From: Calamus simplicifolius
Taxonomy: Eukaryota > Streptophyta > Magnoliopsida > Arecales > Arecaceae
DNA: 64,000 nucleotides
Direction: 5' to 3'
Assembly: GCA_900491605.1 (NCBI GenBank)
Contig: UESW01004571.1
Location: 637,968 to 701,967 of the forward strand
Shown here: positions 1-9,866 of the stretch, one piece after another
Numbering within the stretch: the stretch's first letter is position 1
Layout of the letters: each line of letters opens with the position of its first letter
The notes under the pieces: generated by a model
Told to the model about the DNA's origin: nothing
Database searches by the model: none
What the model saw: the letters and a program-made list of their open reading frames with translations, nothing else
Translations under genes and position numbers: made by a program

Positions 1-132
1 CAAGCAAACTTTTTGACACCCTTTTCTCAGCACCAGCTGCATTATAATAAAAAAAAGAAAGATAACAACAAACAAGAGATAACAGAATAATGATAATAAT
101 AATAAGCCAGTTTAACTCAATGCGTTGTTTAC

Positions 133-277
133 CTGGAGGGAGGAGTTTCTTGGAGAAGAGCTTCTTCTTCCAATTGAAGAGCTGGAAGAAGACGCCGGTG
201 CATCCGCCGCCGGGCTTCTGCTGCGGCGGCCTCTTCTCCGCGATCACCAAGCTCGACACCGACGCCCCATCCATCAT
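133..277 (-). CDS. First coding exon of a VARLMGL/DUF4378 (TRM/LONGIFOLIA-type) protein gene, partial
   Basis: Reading the minus strand from the ATG at 277-275 gives 48 codons plus one base, ending at a GT donor (GTAAAC, read from 132 down). The peptide begins MMDGASVSSLVIAEK and carries the block GGGCTGVFFQLFNWKKKLF followed by SKKLLPP. From family knowledge, a GC-G-FFQLFDW-KKLFSKKLLPP block is the usual N-terminus of plant VARLMGL/DUF4378 proteins, which include the TON1-recruiting-motif (TRM) and LONGIFOLIA proteins that act at cortical microtubules in cell-shape control. The exon ends in phase 1; positions 1-132 are intron, containing a short (TAA)n run, and the rest of the gene lies left of the window. 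The ATG at 274 could also serve as start. Several family subgroups share this N-terminus, so the subgroup is not assigned. Confidence 0.8.
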
Positions 278-535
278 CTCTTCCTAAGCCCCCGTTGCTC
301 CCAAAAAACAGGAATTCCTCTCCGATCTATGGGAATGGCAAAGAGGAGAGTAAAGGAGGAGGAGAAGACGGGGTCTGCGGCATCAGCACGCGAGGCTGCG
401 CGGTGACAGATGCCAAGCTGGTGATTCCCATCTCGACACACAAAACGAAACAAATCGATGGACTCGGCCGGTGATCAGCAGCAGAGCTTACGACGCAAGC
501 AAGACTGCGAAAAGTTGCGAAAAGAAAGGAGAGCT

Positions 536-568
<33 letters not shown>

Positions 569-582
569 GATCCTATATAAAT
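536..582 (-). promoter_or_regulatory. Core promoter of the left-edge gene: TATA-like box and CT microsatellite
   Basis: On the minus strand TTATATAGG (around 582-572) is followed by a pure CT dinucleotide tract (536-562), about 260 bp upstream of the ATG. A TATA element followed by CT-rich 5' leader sequence is common in plant promoters. The TATA sequence also reads well on the plus strand, but no gene follows there. The start site itself is inferred. Confidence 0.5.
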
Positions 583-1734
583 CTTTGAGGACTAGAAAGA
601 AGAGGTGCGGTGCCCGAGGGTGGAGATTCCCACCTGTAACGAAAGCAACGTTGCCTCCCTCTCTGGATTTCTTTTCCAGCGAAACTTGCTACCCAGGGGG
701 AAGGAAGAGAGGACGACAATGGTCTTTCGCAGTCGGTGGAGTACCGTTTGGCAATGGCTTGGCGCTGTGGAGCGGTGGATTTCCGAGAGGGAAAGGCAGA
801 GGCTCTTCCCGGGCGGTGGGGTTTGCGCCGCAGAGCCCTCCTTATTTTATTAGACGGGCACCCGCACCGCTCGCTAGAAAGAACTAGCTAGCTCTAGCTG
901 GTTGGTTGGTCGGTCAACCGAAGTCCGACAAAAAAAAAAAAAAAACGGATTAGGGAGGGGTGTTAAATTAATAAGGATTCGCAAGGTATTGACCGCTGAG
1001 GTGCGAATTATCATATCATTTCAGCCTTTCAAAAATTCAAAAGCAACGTCGCAAATGAAATCACAGGAAGGAAGGACTAAAAAGGAAAAACCTGGAATCG
1101 CGGCTCCCTCGTCCTTGCATTGCAAGCGCTTCGCTTTTTATATTTGCTTTGCCCGTGCTTCTAAGATCTTTTCGTCCGAGGCGCGCCTGCCCGCCCGCTC
1201 ACGGGATGGAGCGGCCCGTCGCTTTAATAGCCGGAGCGTTGGGATGGGTGGGCATCCTTGGACTTGGACGTCCAATCTAGCTGAGTGAAAATGCGCGCGG
1301 CCAAGTTTCATACGGTCGTTTCGGGGCCGGCGGACTGTACCATTCAATCACTGTAGCTTAGCCTCCTAGATATGGAAGGCAACGTTTGGCTTCTGCTCTT
1401 TGGCCATGGCCAGAAAGGACTGGTCCGCACGAAGAAATGAACGGTTTAGCGCTCACCAACCTCTTTTTCCTCTTCTAGGACGGAGAAGGGGGATTGGGAA
1501 AAAAAAAAAAACGTAGTCTATTTGCGAGGCCTCGTTATCCTAACAAGCTAAGGATAAATTTTGAAACTTTTAACAGCAAAATATATCCCGTCAATAATGC
1601 TACTTTACTGTCGTAGGTCAGATCCAGACATGGTGTACCTCAAACCCAAGCCTTGCTCAGGCTTAGATTAGATTGAGCCTGCAGTTCATCGAACATGCAA
1701 GCTATTGGTATGCAACACTATCAAAGATGCTACA
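583..1734. other. Upstream/intergenic region without recognised gene
   Basis: Contains A-rich homopolymers (930-944, 1500-1511) and no ORF with recognisable content. It probably includes distal promoter sequence of the left-edge gene, then runs into the transposon nest, whose outermost recognised boundary is at 1739. Confidence 0.4.
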
Positions 1735-1738
1735 CATG

Positions 1739-1826
1739 TGTTACGGTAGGCTCAGACTGCAATGCTGCTCAAGTTTGCAGAGCCCCCATGGTGGTAAATG
1801 ACTGAAGGCCTCATCAGAATATTAAG
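1739..1826 (+). repeat. 5' LTR of element B, left piece
   Basis: These 88 bp match 10467 onward, the start of the 3' LTR (shared AATGCTGCTCAAGTTT and surrounding sequence). Element A begins immediately after. The last five bases, TTAAG, correspond to TTGAG at 7874-7878, the target duplication with one mismatch. Confidence 0.8.
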
Positions 1827-3451
1827 TGTCATGCCCCCTAGAATCCGGAAGCTCTTTTTTTTATTCTCTAAGGCCTAGCCTTTGGCGTGCGGCACTCGAG
1901 GACTCCTTCCCCAAGTCAGCCTTACCAACCTCACCTGCACTATTGCTCCTTAGAAAGCTGGCATAGAAATCACACAATCGAACACTCTTGCTTACGGGAT
2001 AACTCCCAACCTTTATTGCATAAAGGATAAAGGCCTAGTACAAGTTAGCAATGGCAAACCCTCCCCAAGGCTCACCCACTCTTGCCCTTACACTTGCACT
2101 CAGAACGCCCCCTCTTGCCCTCCTTTTTCTCCAGCCTTAGGCCAAGGCATGGCCTATTTATAGCCATTGCCCAAGCCCCTAAGTCCCACTCTCACGGCTC
2201 AAACCTGTGGGTGGCTAGTAACTGCCCAGACCCACTAGTCTGGCAGTTATGGCCATGGTGCGTGCGTCCTGCGCGTGCCATCTGCCCAGCAAATGCGCCC
2301 ACTAACCTCGCTCTGCACGTCCTAGTGCAGTTTGGCTCACACGCCCACTGTGCGTGCGGCGACGGTTGGCACAACCGTCTAGAACGGTCCCAGGCGTGGG
2401 CAGCTCTCAGCAACTGCCCACGCCCCTTGCAGATCGTGCGCACACCCTCCTGGTGTGCGCCAGGCAACTGCCTAGGCGTAGGCGGTTCTCCTAACCGCCC
2501 AGCCATGATTGGCCATCGTGCTGGTCGTGCGCGCACCCTCCTGGCGTGTGCCTGGACGTGGGCGGCCCACCCACCGTCCAGCTCCATCCGGCAGATCGTG
2601 CGCGCGCCTCCTGCGTGCGCATGCCGAGCGGTTCTGCCAACCGCTCAGTCGTGGCTTGCTCGCACCCACGCTCGAGCGGTTCTGGCAACCGGCCAGCGGT
2701 TCAGACTGTCCCTCCGCACGTCGCCCGTGGCTCCGACCACGTGTGTGCGTCTTTACCGCAAGGTCATCTATCGGTCCGACCGATAGTTGGCGCCACGCAA
2801 GGGTTGCTCCGCCCTGCGTAAGGTTCTCCTCGGCGGAACCTTGTGTTGGCCGGTATTGCCCATGCATCTTGGCCCAAGGCGATGTAACGCCTGGCCAATC
2901 TAAGCAATCGCTGATGCAGACTCTGCTCGTCCCTCCGCGTGCTGCCCAACTTGATGTCGTCCCCATGGCCCCTCTAGCCATGCCCTTGGGCCGCCCCATG
3001 GACCACCGAATCCATGCGCCCAAGGTTTGGCAAGCCTGCCCCATGGCTTGCCCGTGCCCGTGCCATCCCTCGCAATGGTGCACTGGCCTTGGCTCCGAGC
3101 CTTGGCCTTCTGGTCGGGTCATGACAGAGTCTCCCCTTCAATATTCTTGCGCAGCCTCCTGTCTCTGCCACCCCGGGGGTTCCTATAGTTTGAGGAGCAT
3201 TGCAGGGCTGGCCCAGGCCGTTGCTCGGCCTGGCCATGTGTTGACGCTGCATCTGGCGCTGCAGAGCTGCGCCTCAGCCCCTGCCTCGTGTCATAGCTGC
3301 GCCAAGTGTCGCCGGACCATGCCATGGCCTACATACCCTTCGGCCAAGTCCTTGGGTGGCACGCCTCCTACGCGTCCGTCCCAATGGATACATGCCGCTC
3401 CTTGGCTTGCCTCCGCCAACCTCGCCTGATGCAAAGGTTGGGGTCGTGACA
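1827..3451 (-). repeat. 3' LTR of element A (minus-strand sense)
   Basis: Near-identical to 6245-7873. The TATA box is CTATAAATAG on the minus strand (2154-2163), and an AATAAAGG poly(A)-like signal lies on the minus strand near 2015. U3 (from 3451 down to the TATA box) contains a chain of short perfect hairpins between about 2217 and 2850. Long plus-strand open frames here (2082-2786, 2509-3429) come from GC-rich sequence and are not genes. Confidence 0.9.
2217..2850 (-). repeat. Chain of short hairpins in the U3 region of the element A 3' LTR
   Basis: Perfect or near-perfect inverted repeats follow one another: 2218-2250 (TAACTGCC...GGCAGTTA), 2361-2379 (GACGGTTG/CAACCGTC), 2438-2460 (GCGCACACC/GGTGTGCGC, loop CTCCT), 2481-2499 (GGCGGTT/AACCGCC, loop CTCCT), 2529-2551 (imperfect, loop CTCCT), 2597-2623 (11 bp with wobbles, loop CTCCT), 2626-2646 (GAGCGGTT/AACCGCTC), about 2767-2785 (CTATCGGTC/GACCGATAG) and about 2820-2845 (AAGGTTC/GAACCTT). 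The chain ends about 60 bp before the TATA box in the transcription sense. Confidence 0.75.
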
Positions 3452-3466
3452 ATCCTCCCCACTTGA
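3452..3466 (-). other. Polypurine tract of element A
   Basis: The minus strand reads AAGTGGGGAGGA immediately before the 3' LTR. Confidence 0.7.
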
Positions 3467-4536
3467 AGATACCGACGTCCTCGTCGCATTGCCCCTCCAA
3501 GTAGATCTGGATCTCCTCCTACAGAAATCTTCTCTCGCCTCTTCCCAACCTGGGTAGTGGTGACTTGATCTTCATCACCTGCTTCAGCGCGTCTCTTCGT
3601 GCCCGGCACAGTATCGTCGTGCCCCACCCCACCTGTCTCTAGGTGCAGGCGATCTTTATCTTCAAAGGTTGCTTGACTCGACTTGGACCCTGCCCACCGA
3701 TAGTCCTTCTTCAGTAAGTCGATCAATGGAATCGATGTTCTATGATTCCTCTGGGATGAACCTTTGACCTTCGTTGGCCAAAGCTAAGGAAAGGATCCTA
3801 GCTTGGTCACTGGTGGGAATCGGTCAATTACTCGGGCCGATCCTTTACCCAAGGAACTCGGCTTCCTTGCAGACACACTCGCATTTCTCTCTGCGAGTAA
3901 GTGATCTAAGCGCTCCTCAGCGAGCGGGTATAGACCACTTTATCCAAATACACAATCACAAACTCACTCAAGTGTCTGTACAACACATTAGATTGCAGTA
4001 GAAGGAACTTTTGTCAAACATGACAAGAAACTCATAACAACTGAGTTACACAAGTACCTAAACACAAGTAGCGAGGTCCAACCTCAACCCTTTTGCAATC
4101 TGTTGAGCAGACATGTTGACCAGACCATCTGCTCCTGCACCCACACTGCGCACCTCCTGTACACCTATGGCCATGCTGTGTTGTATTCAGTGGGGCGCGC
4201 CTCCTGCGCACCTTACTGCGACTTGACCCGGCGCACCTCCTGTGCGCCAGTAGGCAAGTTTATGCCATCACCTGCCTTTGAGCTGTCTCGTGGATCAGAG
4301 TGGTGCGCCGCCTGCACACCCTTCTGTTGGCTTCTATGACGCACCTCTTGTGCGTCCCCATTCAGAACTCCTTGGCGTCTCCTCTGAACGCCACCCTGGG
4401 GCTTGTTGGGATCCCTATGATGCACCTCCTATGCACCAGCCCGAGGTTACTTGCGGGACACCTCCTGCGCACCCTCTGCCGGTTCTGATTGGGCTGAGTG
4501 TTTGGCACCCATCCGTGGAAGTGCCACTGCCTCACC
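3467..4536 (-). other. Element A internal non-coding region with hairpins
   Basis: About 1.1 kb between the protease and the polypurine tract. No domain seen. From 4140 to 4560 a CACCTCCTG-type motif recurs about eight times. Two copies form perfect 7-bp stems: GGCGCAC/GTGCGCC at 4230-4248 with loop CTCCT, and GACGCAC/GTGCGTC at 4338-4356 with loop CTCTT. Confidence 0.6.
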
Positions 4537-5328
4537 CTAGCGTGCCTCCTGCACACCTGGATTGCCAATACCTGGTCGAGCCGCTGACCCGTCCAAGCCG
4601 ACCTTCATCGATTGCTCCACGGTAACGCCCGTAGCTCCAGATGCCATGGCCTGTGTTGCTGCTCTAGGACCTATGCATCCCAAGCACTTTGGATTTCCCT
4701 CTATGGGAACAAAACAAGGACTTTTCTTTTTCCCGATGAAAATACCATGGAGATAAGGTATTATCATTACCTTGGCTGCCATGAAGAACTCCAGCCCAAG
4801 GATGACATCAAAGTCATCTAGGGGAATTACTATCAAGCTGCAATTTCCTTCCCATGAGCCCGCCGTGATCATCACCTCCGCTATGCCGTGAACATGAACA
4901 GCTCTGCTATTCACAGCCTTGATCAAATTCGTGCTTCTAGATACCGCCAACTCCAGCTTCTTAGCTTTCTCCTGGCTAATGAAATTGTTGGTCGCTCCAG
5001 TATCTAGCATGGCCTTCACCCTTTGGCCATTGAGGAGTATGGGGATGTGCATCAGCTTACGGTTTTTGGAGGGTTCTTTCACCGTAATCGCATTGAGTAA
5101 TTGCAATGGGTTCACCCGTGCAATTTCCTCCTCCCCAGCACTTTCGGACTCATCTTCATAAGAAGTTAGGGCACTGACTTTCTCCTTCTTCGAGCAGTCT
5201 CTCGCTCGATGGGGTCTGCCACAAATGAAACAACCTCCTGGCTTCACTTGCTTTGCGGGTTCGATTGCAACCACCTTCGCAGCTTTCTTCTTGAGCACGA
5301 CCTTCTTCTTCTTCTCGTCACCTGGCAA
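4537..5328 (-). pseudogene. Element A gag C-terminus (zinc knuckle) and retropepsin
   Basis: A 263-codon open frame. A lysine-rich start is followed by CFICGRPHRARDC, a CX2CX3HX4C knuckle one residue shorter than the usual CX2CX4HX4C. The protease then shows AMLDTGATNNFIS with an intact DTG triad, VILGLEFF, and IIPYLHGIFIG. The frame simply stops after the protease; nothing downstream to 3452 resembles RT. The protease looks intact in sequence, but it is cut off from a readable gag by the frameshift and stop upstream. Confidence 0.8.
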
Positions 5329-5350
5329 GAGTGACTTTTCGCCACCACGG

Positions 5351-6190
5351 TCACCTTCCTGTCACCTGGAGGCATGGGGGATGTACTTTGAAAATCGACA
5401 AGGCCCTCGGCTGCCGCCATTGCCGTAGGGAGGTCCTTGACTCCCTGCCTTCGAAGCTCGGTCTATGCCCACGGTTGCAATCTGGACATGAGCTGAAGAG
5501 TTTGTCCTCCTCGGACATATTGTGGATATCTAGCAACAACGAGTTGAATGCCTTCACAAACTCCCGCACGGAGCTTGTCTGTCGCAGCTTTTTCAACGCC
5601 TCCCGAGCCATCCATGCTGTGTTGTGAGGAAGGAACTGCACCTGCAACTCCTTCCTCATAACCGGCTATGTCGTGATGTTCGGCCTACCTACCGCTTGAT
5701 CGTCCGACATGCGGGTTTGCCACCACAGCTTTGCATCCCCTGAAAGAAACATGCTTGCCAAGTTTACCTGCTCAACCTCAGGGACTTTAAAAGCCCTAAA
5801 GTATTGCTCCAGATCCCACACGAAGTTGTCAAGCTCCTTCGCGTCCCGCTTCCTGTTGTAGGGCTTTGGTTCTGGGATCTTTAACTTGGGATGCGTCCTG
5901 TCGCCACTCCTTGCTGGATACGCCATCCCCTGGCGTAGCGATAGCAATTCTTCCTTCAAGGTTTGCATCTCCGCCCTCAGTTCGGCGACCTGGCCATTCG
6001 CCTCGGCCAGTCGTCGATCCGTCCGCTCGGCCATGTCCTGACTGGACTCGGCTAAGCTTCGGTGTAGTTGAGCGACCTCTTCGCCCTGTGCTGCAACAAT
6101 GGCTGTGAGACTCCGGGCTTCTCCTACCCTCGCCTCACCCACAAACTCTTCAAGGCGCCTGATCCTTTCTTTGGTCTCCGCAAGCATCAT
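5351..6190 (-). pseudogene. Element A gag, broken
   Basis: The likely start is the MMLAETKERIRRLEEF methionine at 6190; the open frame runs upstream into the primer site without another ATG. The N-terminal half is a coiled-coil-like stretch (GEEVAQLHRSLAESSQDM), followed by the retrotransposon gag core with LEQYFRAF, then FLSGDAKLWWQTR and FNSLLLDIHNMSEEDKLFS. An in-frame TAG at 5668-5666 sits where a Trp would be expected. After EEDKLFS (about 5490) the conserved continuation is in another frame and contains a further stop; QGVKDLPTAMAAAEGLVDF is readable there and matches relic E. As it stands it cannot encode a full Gag protein. Confidence 0.8.
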
Positions 6191-6229
6191 TGTGTTGATT
6201 TCTTTAGTGAGTTGGAAGCACTCAAATGA

Positions 6230-6240
6230 GGCTCTGATAC
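6230..6240 (-). other. Primer binding site of element A
   Basis: The minus strand reads GTATCAGAGCC 4 bp inside the LTR, matching the 3' part of the initiator-tRNA-Met primer site used by many plant LTR elements. Confidence 0.75.
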
Positions 6241-6244
6241 CTAC

Positions 6245-7873
6245 TGTCACGCCCCCTTGGCTAGAATGCGAAAGCTCTTCTTTTTTCTCTAAGGCCTAGC
6301 CTTTGGCGTGCGGCACTCGAGGACTCCTTCCCCAAGTCAGCCTTACCAACCTCACCTGCACTATCGCCCCTTAGAAAGCTGGCATAGAAATCACACAATC
6401 GAACACTCTTTCTTACGGGATAACTCCCAACCTTTATTGCATAAAGGATAAAGGCCTAGTACAAGCTAGCAATGGAAAACCCTCCCCAAGGCTCACCCAC
6501 TCTTGCCCTTACACTTGCACTCAGAACGCCCCTCTTGCCCTCCTTTTTCTCCAGCCTTAGGCCAAGGCATGGCCTATTTATAGCCATTGCCCAAGCCCAT
6601 AAGTCCCACTCTCACGGCTCAAACCTATGGGTGGCTAGTAACTGCCCAGACCCACTAGTCTGGTAGTTATGGCCACGGCGCGCGCGTCCTGCGCGTGCCA
6701 TCTGCCCAGCAAATGCGCCCACTAACCTCGCTCTGCACGTCCTAGTGCAGTTTGGCCCACGCACCCACTGTGTGCGCGGCGACGGTTGGCACAACCATCT
6801 AGAATGGTCCCAGGCGTGGGCAGCTCTCAGCAACTGCCCCATGCCCCTTGCAGATCATGCGCACACCCTCCTGGTGTGCGCCAGGCAACTGCCTGGGCGT
6901 AGGCGGTTCTCCTAACCGCCCAGCCATGATTGGCCATCGTGCTGGTCGTGCGCGCACCCTCCTGGCGTGCGCCTGGACGTGAGCGGCCCACCCCACCGTC
7001 CAGCTCCATTCGGCAGATCGTGCACGTGCCTCCTGCATGCGCATGCCAAGCGGTTCTACCAACCGCTCAGTCGTGGCCTGCTCGCAGCCGCGCCCGAGCA
7101 GTTTTGGCAACCGCCCGGCGGTTCAGACTGTCCCTCCGCATGTCGCCCATGGCTCCGACCACGTGCGTGCGTCTTTGCCGCAAGGTCATCTATCGGTCCG
7201 ACCGATAGTTGGCGCCACGCAGGGTTGCTCCGCCCTGCGTAAGGTTCTCCTCGGCGGAACCTTGTGTTGGCCGACATTGCCCATGCATCTTGGCCCAAGG
7301 CGATGTAACGCCTAGCCAATCTGAGCAATCGCTGATGCAGACTCCGCTCGTCCCTCCGCGTGCTGCCCAACTTGATGCCGTCTCCATGGCCCCTCTAGCC
7401 ATGCCCTTGGGCCGTCCCATGGACCACCGAATCCATTCGCCCAAGGTTTGGCAAGCCTGCCCCATGGCTTGCCCATGCCCGTGCCATCCCTCGCAACGGT
7501 GCACTGGCCTTGGCTCCGAGCCTTGGCCTTTTGGTCGGGTCGTGACAGAGTCTCCCCTTCAATATTCTTGCGCAGCCTCCTATCTTTGGCCACCCCGGGG
7601 GTTCCTACAGTCTGAGGAGCATTGCAGGGCTGGCCCAGGCCGCTGCTCGGCCTGGCCGTGTGCTGACGCTGCATCTGGCGCTGCAGAGCTATGCCTCAGC
7701 CCCTGCCTCGTGTCACAGCTGCGCCAAATGTCGCCGGACCGTGCCATGGCCTACATACCCTTCGGCCAAGTCCTTGGGTGGCACGCCTCCTACGCGTCCG
7801 TCCCAATGGATGCACGCCACTCCTTGTCTTGCCTCCGCCAACCTTGCCCGATGCAAAGGTTGGGGTCATGACA
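6245..7873 (-). repeat. 5' LTR of element A (minus-strand sense)
   Basis: Starts (plus coordinates) TGTCACGCCCCC at 6245 and ends TGACA at 7873. TATA box CTATAAATAG on the minus strand at 6574-6583. Same hairpin chain as the other LTR, between about 6620 and 7265, with some stems weakened by point changes. Confidence 0.9.
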
Positions 7874-9085
7874 TTGAGTGTTATCTGGCATCATTACGCG
7901 CGGCAGGGATGCGCATGGGCCAAGCCAAGCGAACGTACAGTGCAACCTAGAGAAGCACGTAGAGCTGACCATGGTGCGGTGCAAGGGAGCATTGCGCGCG
8001 TGCAGGGACGGCGAAGGGTGTCGGGAGCGCACAGCAGCAGGACACGGTTCGCCATCGCACGTAGGGGTGCGCCGGTCTTGTGCGCGCATGCGCTGGCGTC
8101 TGCAGGTGCGCGGCCATGCGTAGGTGCATGCAGGGGCCGGCGCAAGGCGTCAAGCACGTGCGAGTCGAGCGGTGTAGATGGGTATGCACGCCAGGGGCGG
8201 TGCGCATATGGACAACGGATCGACAGGTGCAGGCACGCACGCAGTGCGCCAACAGGTGCGTGCACGCCCGAGTGAATGAAGCAGAGCGGCATCCCAAGTT
8301 TTTTGAAAGTTGAGCTGACATGGTGGATGACACGCGCACATGTGGCGGGAATGTCCGCATGCCAGCAGGCACGCACACGACCTAGACACGGGTTGGACAT
8401 GCACGCCCATATCATTGCCCTGCAACACGCACACGGCTTGGACATGAGATGGACGCGCACACCCAAGTCGGTGCGCGCACAGCATGCACATGGCCTGGAT
8501 GCGGGATGGACGGGCACGGCCAGGCTATAAAGAGGCCAAGGGGGCACGCCAAGAGGAGCATCGAGCCGGGAGTAGACCAAGCCTTGCGCACAAGCTGGGG
8601 AGCTAAGCGCAGGCCAAGGGAGCAACCAGCCATCACAGGCAACCCAAGGGTGAGGTTGGCAAGATGTTGTAGCAGCAGGCGTGCACGTGGTCATCCAAGG
8701 CACGTAGTAGTGCACGCAAACATCCAAACCAGGCGTTGGGTGCTGCCAAGGGAGTGGCGTGCCAGACTGTACGCGCGGTGTGCACGCACAGTGGGCCAAG
8801 GGGTGGTTCACAGGTTTTTGCCTTTGGGAGTGTGCTTTTGGGTTGGAGACACTTGTGAGCTCTTGTAGGGACGAGATGAGTGTCGGCTTAAGGCCATTCT
8901 TTTTTTCAAGTCAATAAAGGGGTTGATTTGGTTGGGGAGGCTTTCCTTTCCGTAATTATTGTCTTTGCTTTGTTTTGTACTGTGCGGGGTTCAGGAAAAG
9001 TATTGTAATTGGGTAGGCTGGTCAAGGAAGGGTCCTTGATGCCAGTCACCAGCAGAGCAAAAAGTTCTTCCCCAATCGGGTGACA
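7874..9085 (+). repeat. 5' LTR of element B, right piece
   Basis: Continues the LTR after element A and matches about 10551-11705. It has a TATA box CTATAAAGAG at 8525-8534, an AATAAAGG poly(A)-like signal near 8913, and ends GGTGACA. About 58-65 bp imperfect direct repeats (copies beginning near 8370, 8430 and 8486, each with CACACGGCTTGGACAT-like text) lie just upstream of the TATA box. The GC-rich sequence leaves long open frames on the minus strand (for example 7894-8811) that are not genes. Confidence 0.8.
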
Positions 9086-9103
9086 AGTGGGTATCATAGC
9101 CTA
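9086..9103 (+). other. Primer-binding-site-like sequence of element B
   Basis: TGGGTATCATAGCC lies 2 bp after the 5' LTR end and resembles TGGTATCAGAGCC, the initiator-tRNA-Met primer site of many plant LTR elements, with one inserted base and one substitution. Confidence 0.6.
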
Positions 9104-9332
9104 ATTCCGCTGCGGATCTACAACAACAAGCAAAAATGGTGACAGTGGCTAAATGCGTGACGCGTCTCGAAGGCATGATGGGAAACCCAAGCAATGTAAC
9201 CATGACTAATCTGGTGGCATAGTGGGCCAAGCTGACAATGCGACTATAGGCATTGCAGACATCGCATACAGAGATGCAAACATTGCAGGCGGAGATGCTT
9301 AGTGCACATGAAGACTTGGTGCACGATTTGAG

Positions 9333-9866
9333 ATGATGATGAATGCCATCACCACTCAGGAGGACAAAGAATTCAAGATTTTGGGGGATGAACCAGCGAG
9401 GTTGAACCCTTTGCAGTGCATACATGCCATTGCCACGGAGGATCAAGACTTGATGCATGTAATGGCCCAGGTCAATGGCCATGACCTGGGGGCCTTGGTG
9501 GACACTAGTGCAACGCACAACTTTTTGAGCCAAGGGGAGGCACACAAGTTGGGGTTGGGAGAGTTCTCCAATCCTTCCCAAGTGAAACTTGCCAACTTCA
9601 AGGTGGTGGAGTCCTGCGATCGAGCCATGACTACGCTGGGAGTAGGCGCATGGACCGGGAGATGCAGCATGATGGTAATCCCCATCGACGACTTTGATTT
9701 GGTGCTAGGCATCGAGTTCTTCCATAATGCCAAGGTTGCGATAGTGCCATACCTCCATGGCATGATGATTGGGGATGAGGTGAGCCCTTGTTTTGTGCCA
9801 ACGATTAAGGGAGATCAGTGCCATAAGGAGAAGGGCCACGGTGGGGCACCCCGCCACCAGCATTGA
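9333..9866 (+). pseudogene. Element B retropepsin (aspartic protease) remnant
   Basis: A 177-residue open frame from ATG 9333. It contains ALVDTSATHNFLS, the retropepsin active-site region with Ser in place of the usual Gly (DTG), followed by the second conserved stretch LVLGIEFF and then IVPYLHGMMIGDE and SPCFVP. The same blocks occur in elements A and E. The sequence before it (about 9135-9330) reads as a gag N-terminal remnant with stops; the rest of gag, including the CCHC knuckle, is absent, as are RT, RNase H and integrase. The frame ends in low-complexity sequence. The Gly-to-Ser change makes activity doubtful. Confidence 0.75.

Larger units (their letters stand above)
1827..7873 (-). 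mobile_element. Element A: gag-protease LTR retrotransposon without pol, nested in element B
   Basis: Two LTRs of about 1.63 kb (1827-3451 and 6245-7873) flank 2.8 kb. Read on the minus strand the LTR starts TGTCACGACCCC or TGTCATGACCCC and ends in GGGCATGACA or GGGCGTGACA. GTATCAGAGCC (primer site) lies 4 bp inside the 5' LTR (minus-strand sense), and purine-rich AAGTGGGGAGGA sits against the 3' LTR. Target duplication TTAAG/TTGAG. Coding remnants are gag and protease only; there is no RT, RNase H or integrase and no room for them. The layout fits the published TR-GAG class of non-autonomous LTR elements. Orientation is opposite to its host element B. It is younger than B, since it interrupts B's LTR. 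Confidence 0.9.

Noticed and set aside
2082..3429. Overlapping plus-strand open frames of 234 and 306 codons
   Set aside because: They lie in the LTR of element A; Cys/Pro/Ala-rich low-complexity translations, open in several frames at once because of GC-rich sequence, and matched by the same frames in the other LTR with shifts.
7894..8811. 305-codon minus-strand open frame
   Set aside because: It is inside LTR B, runs opposite to the element, and reads as repetitive Cys/His/Ala text from GTGCGCA repeats; no domain.
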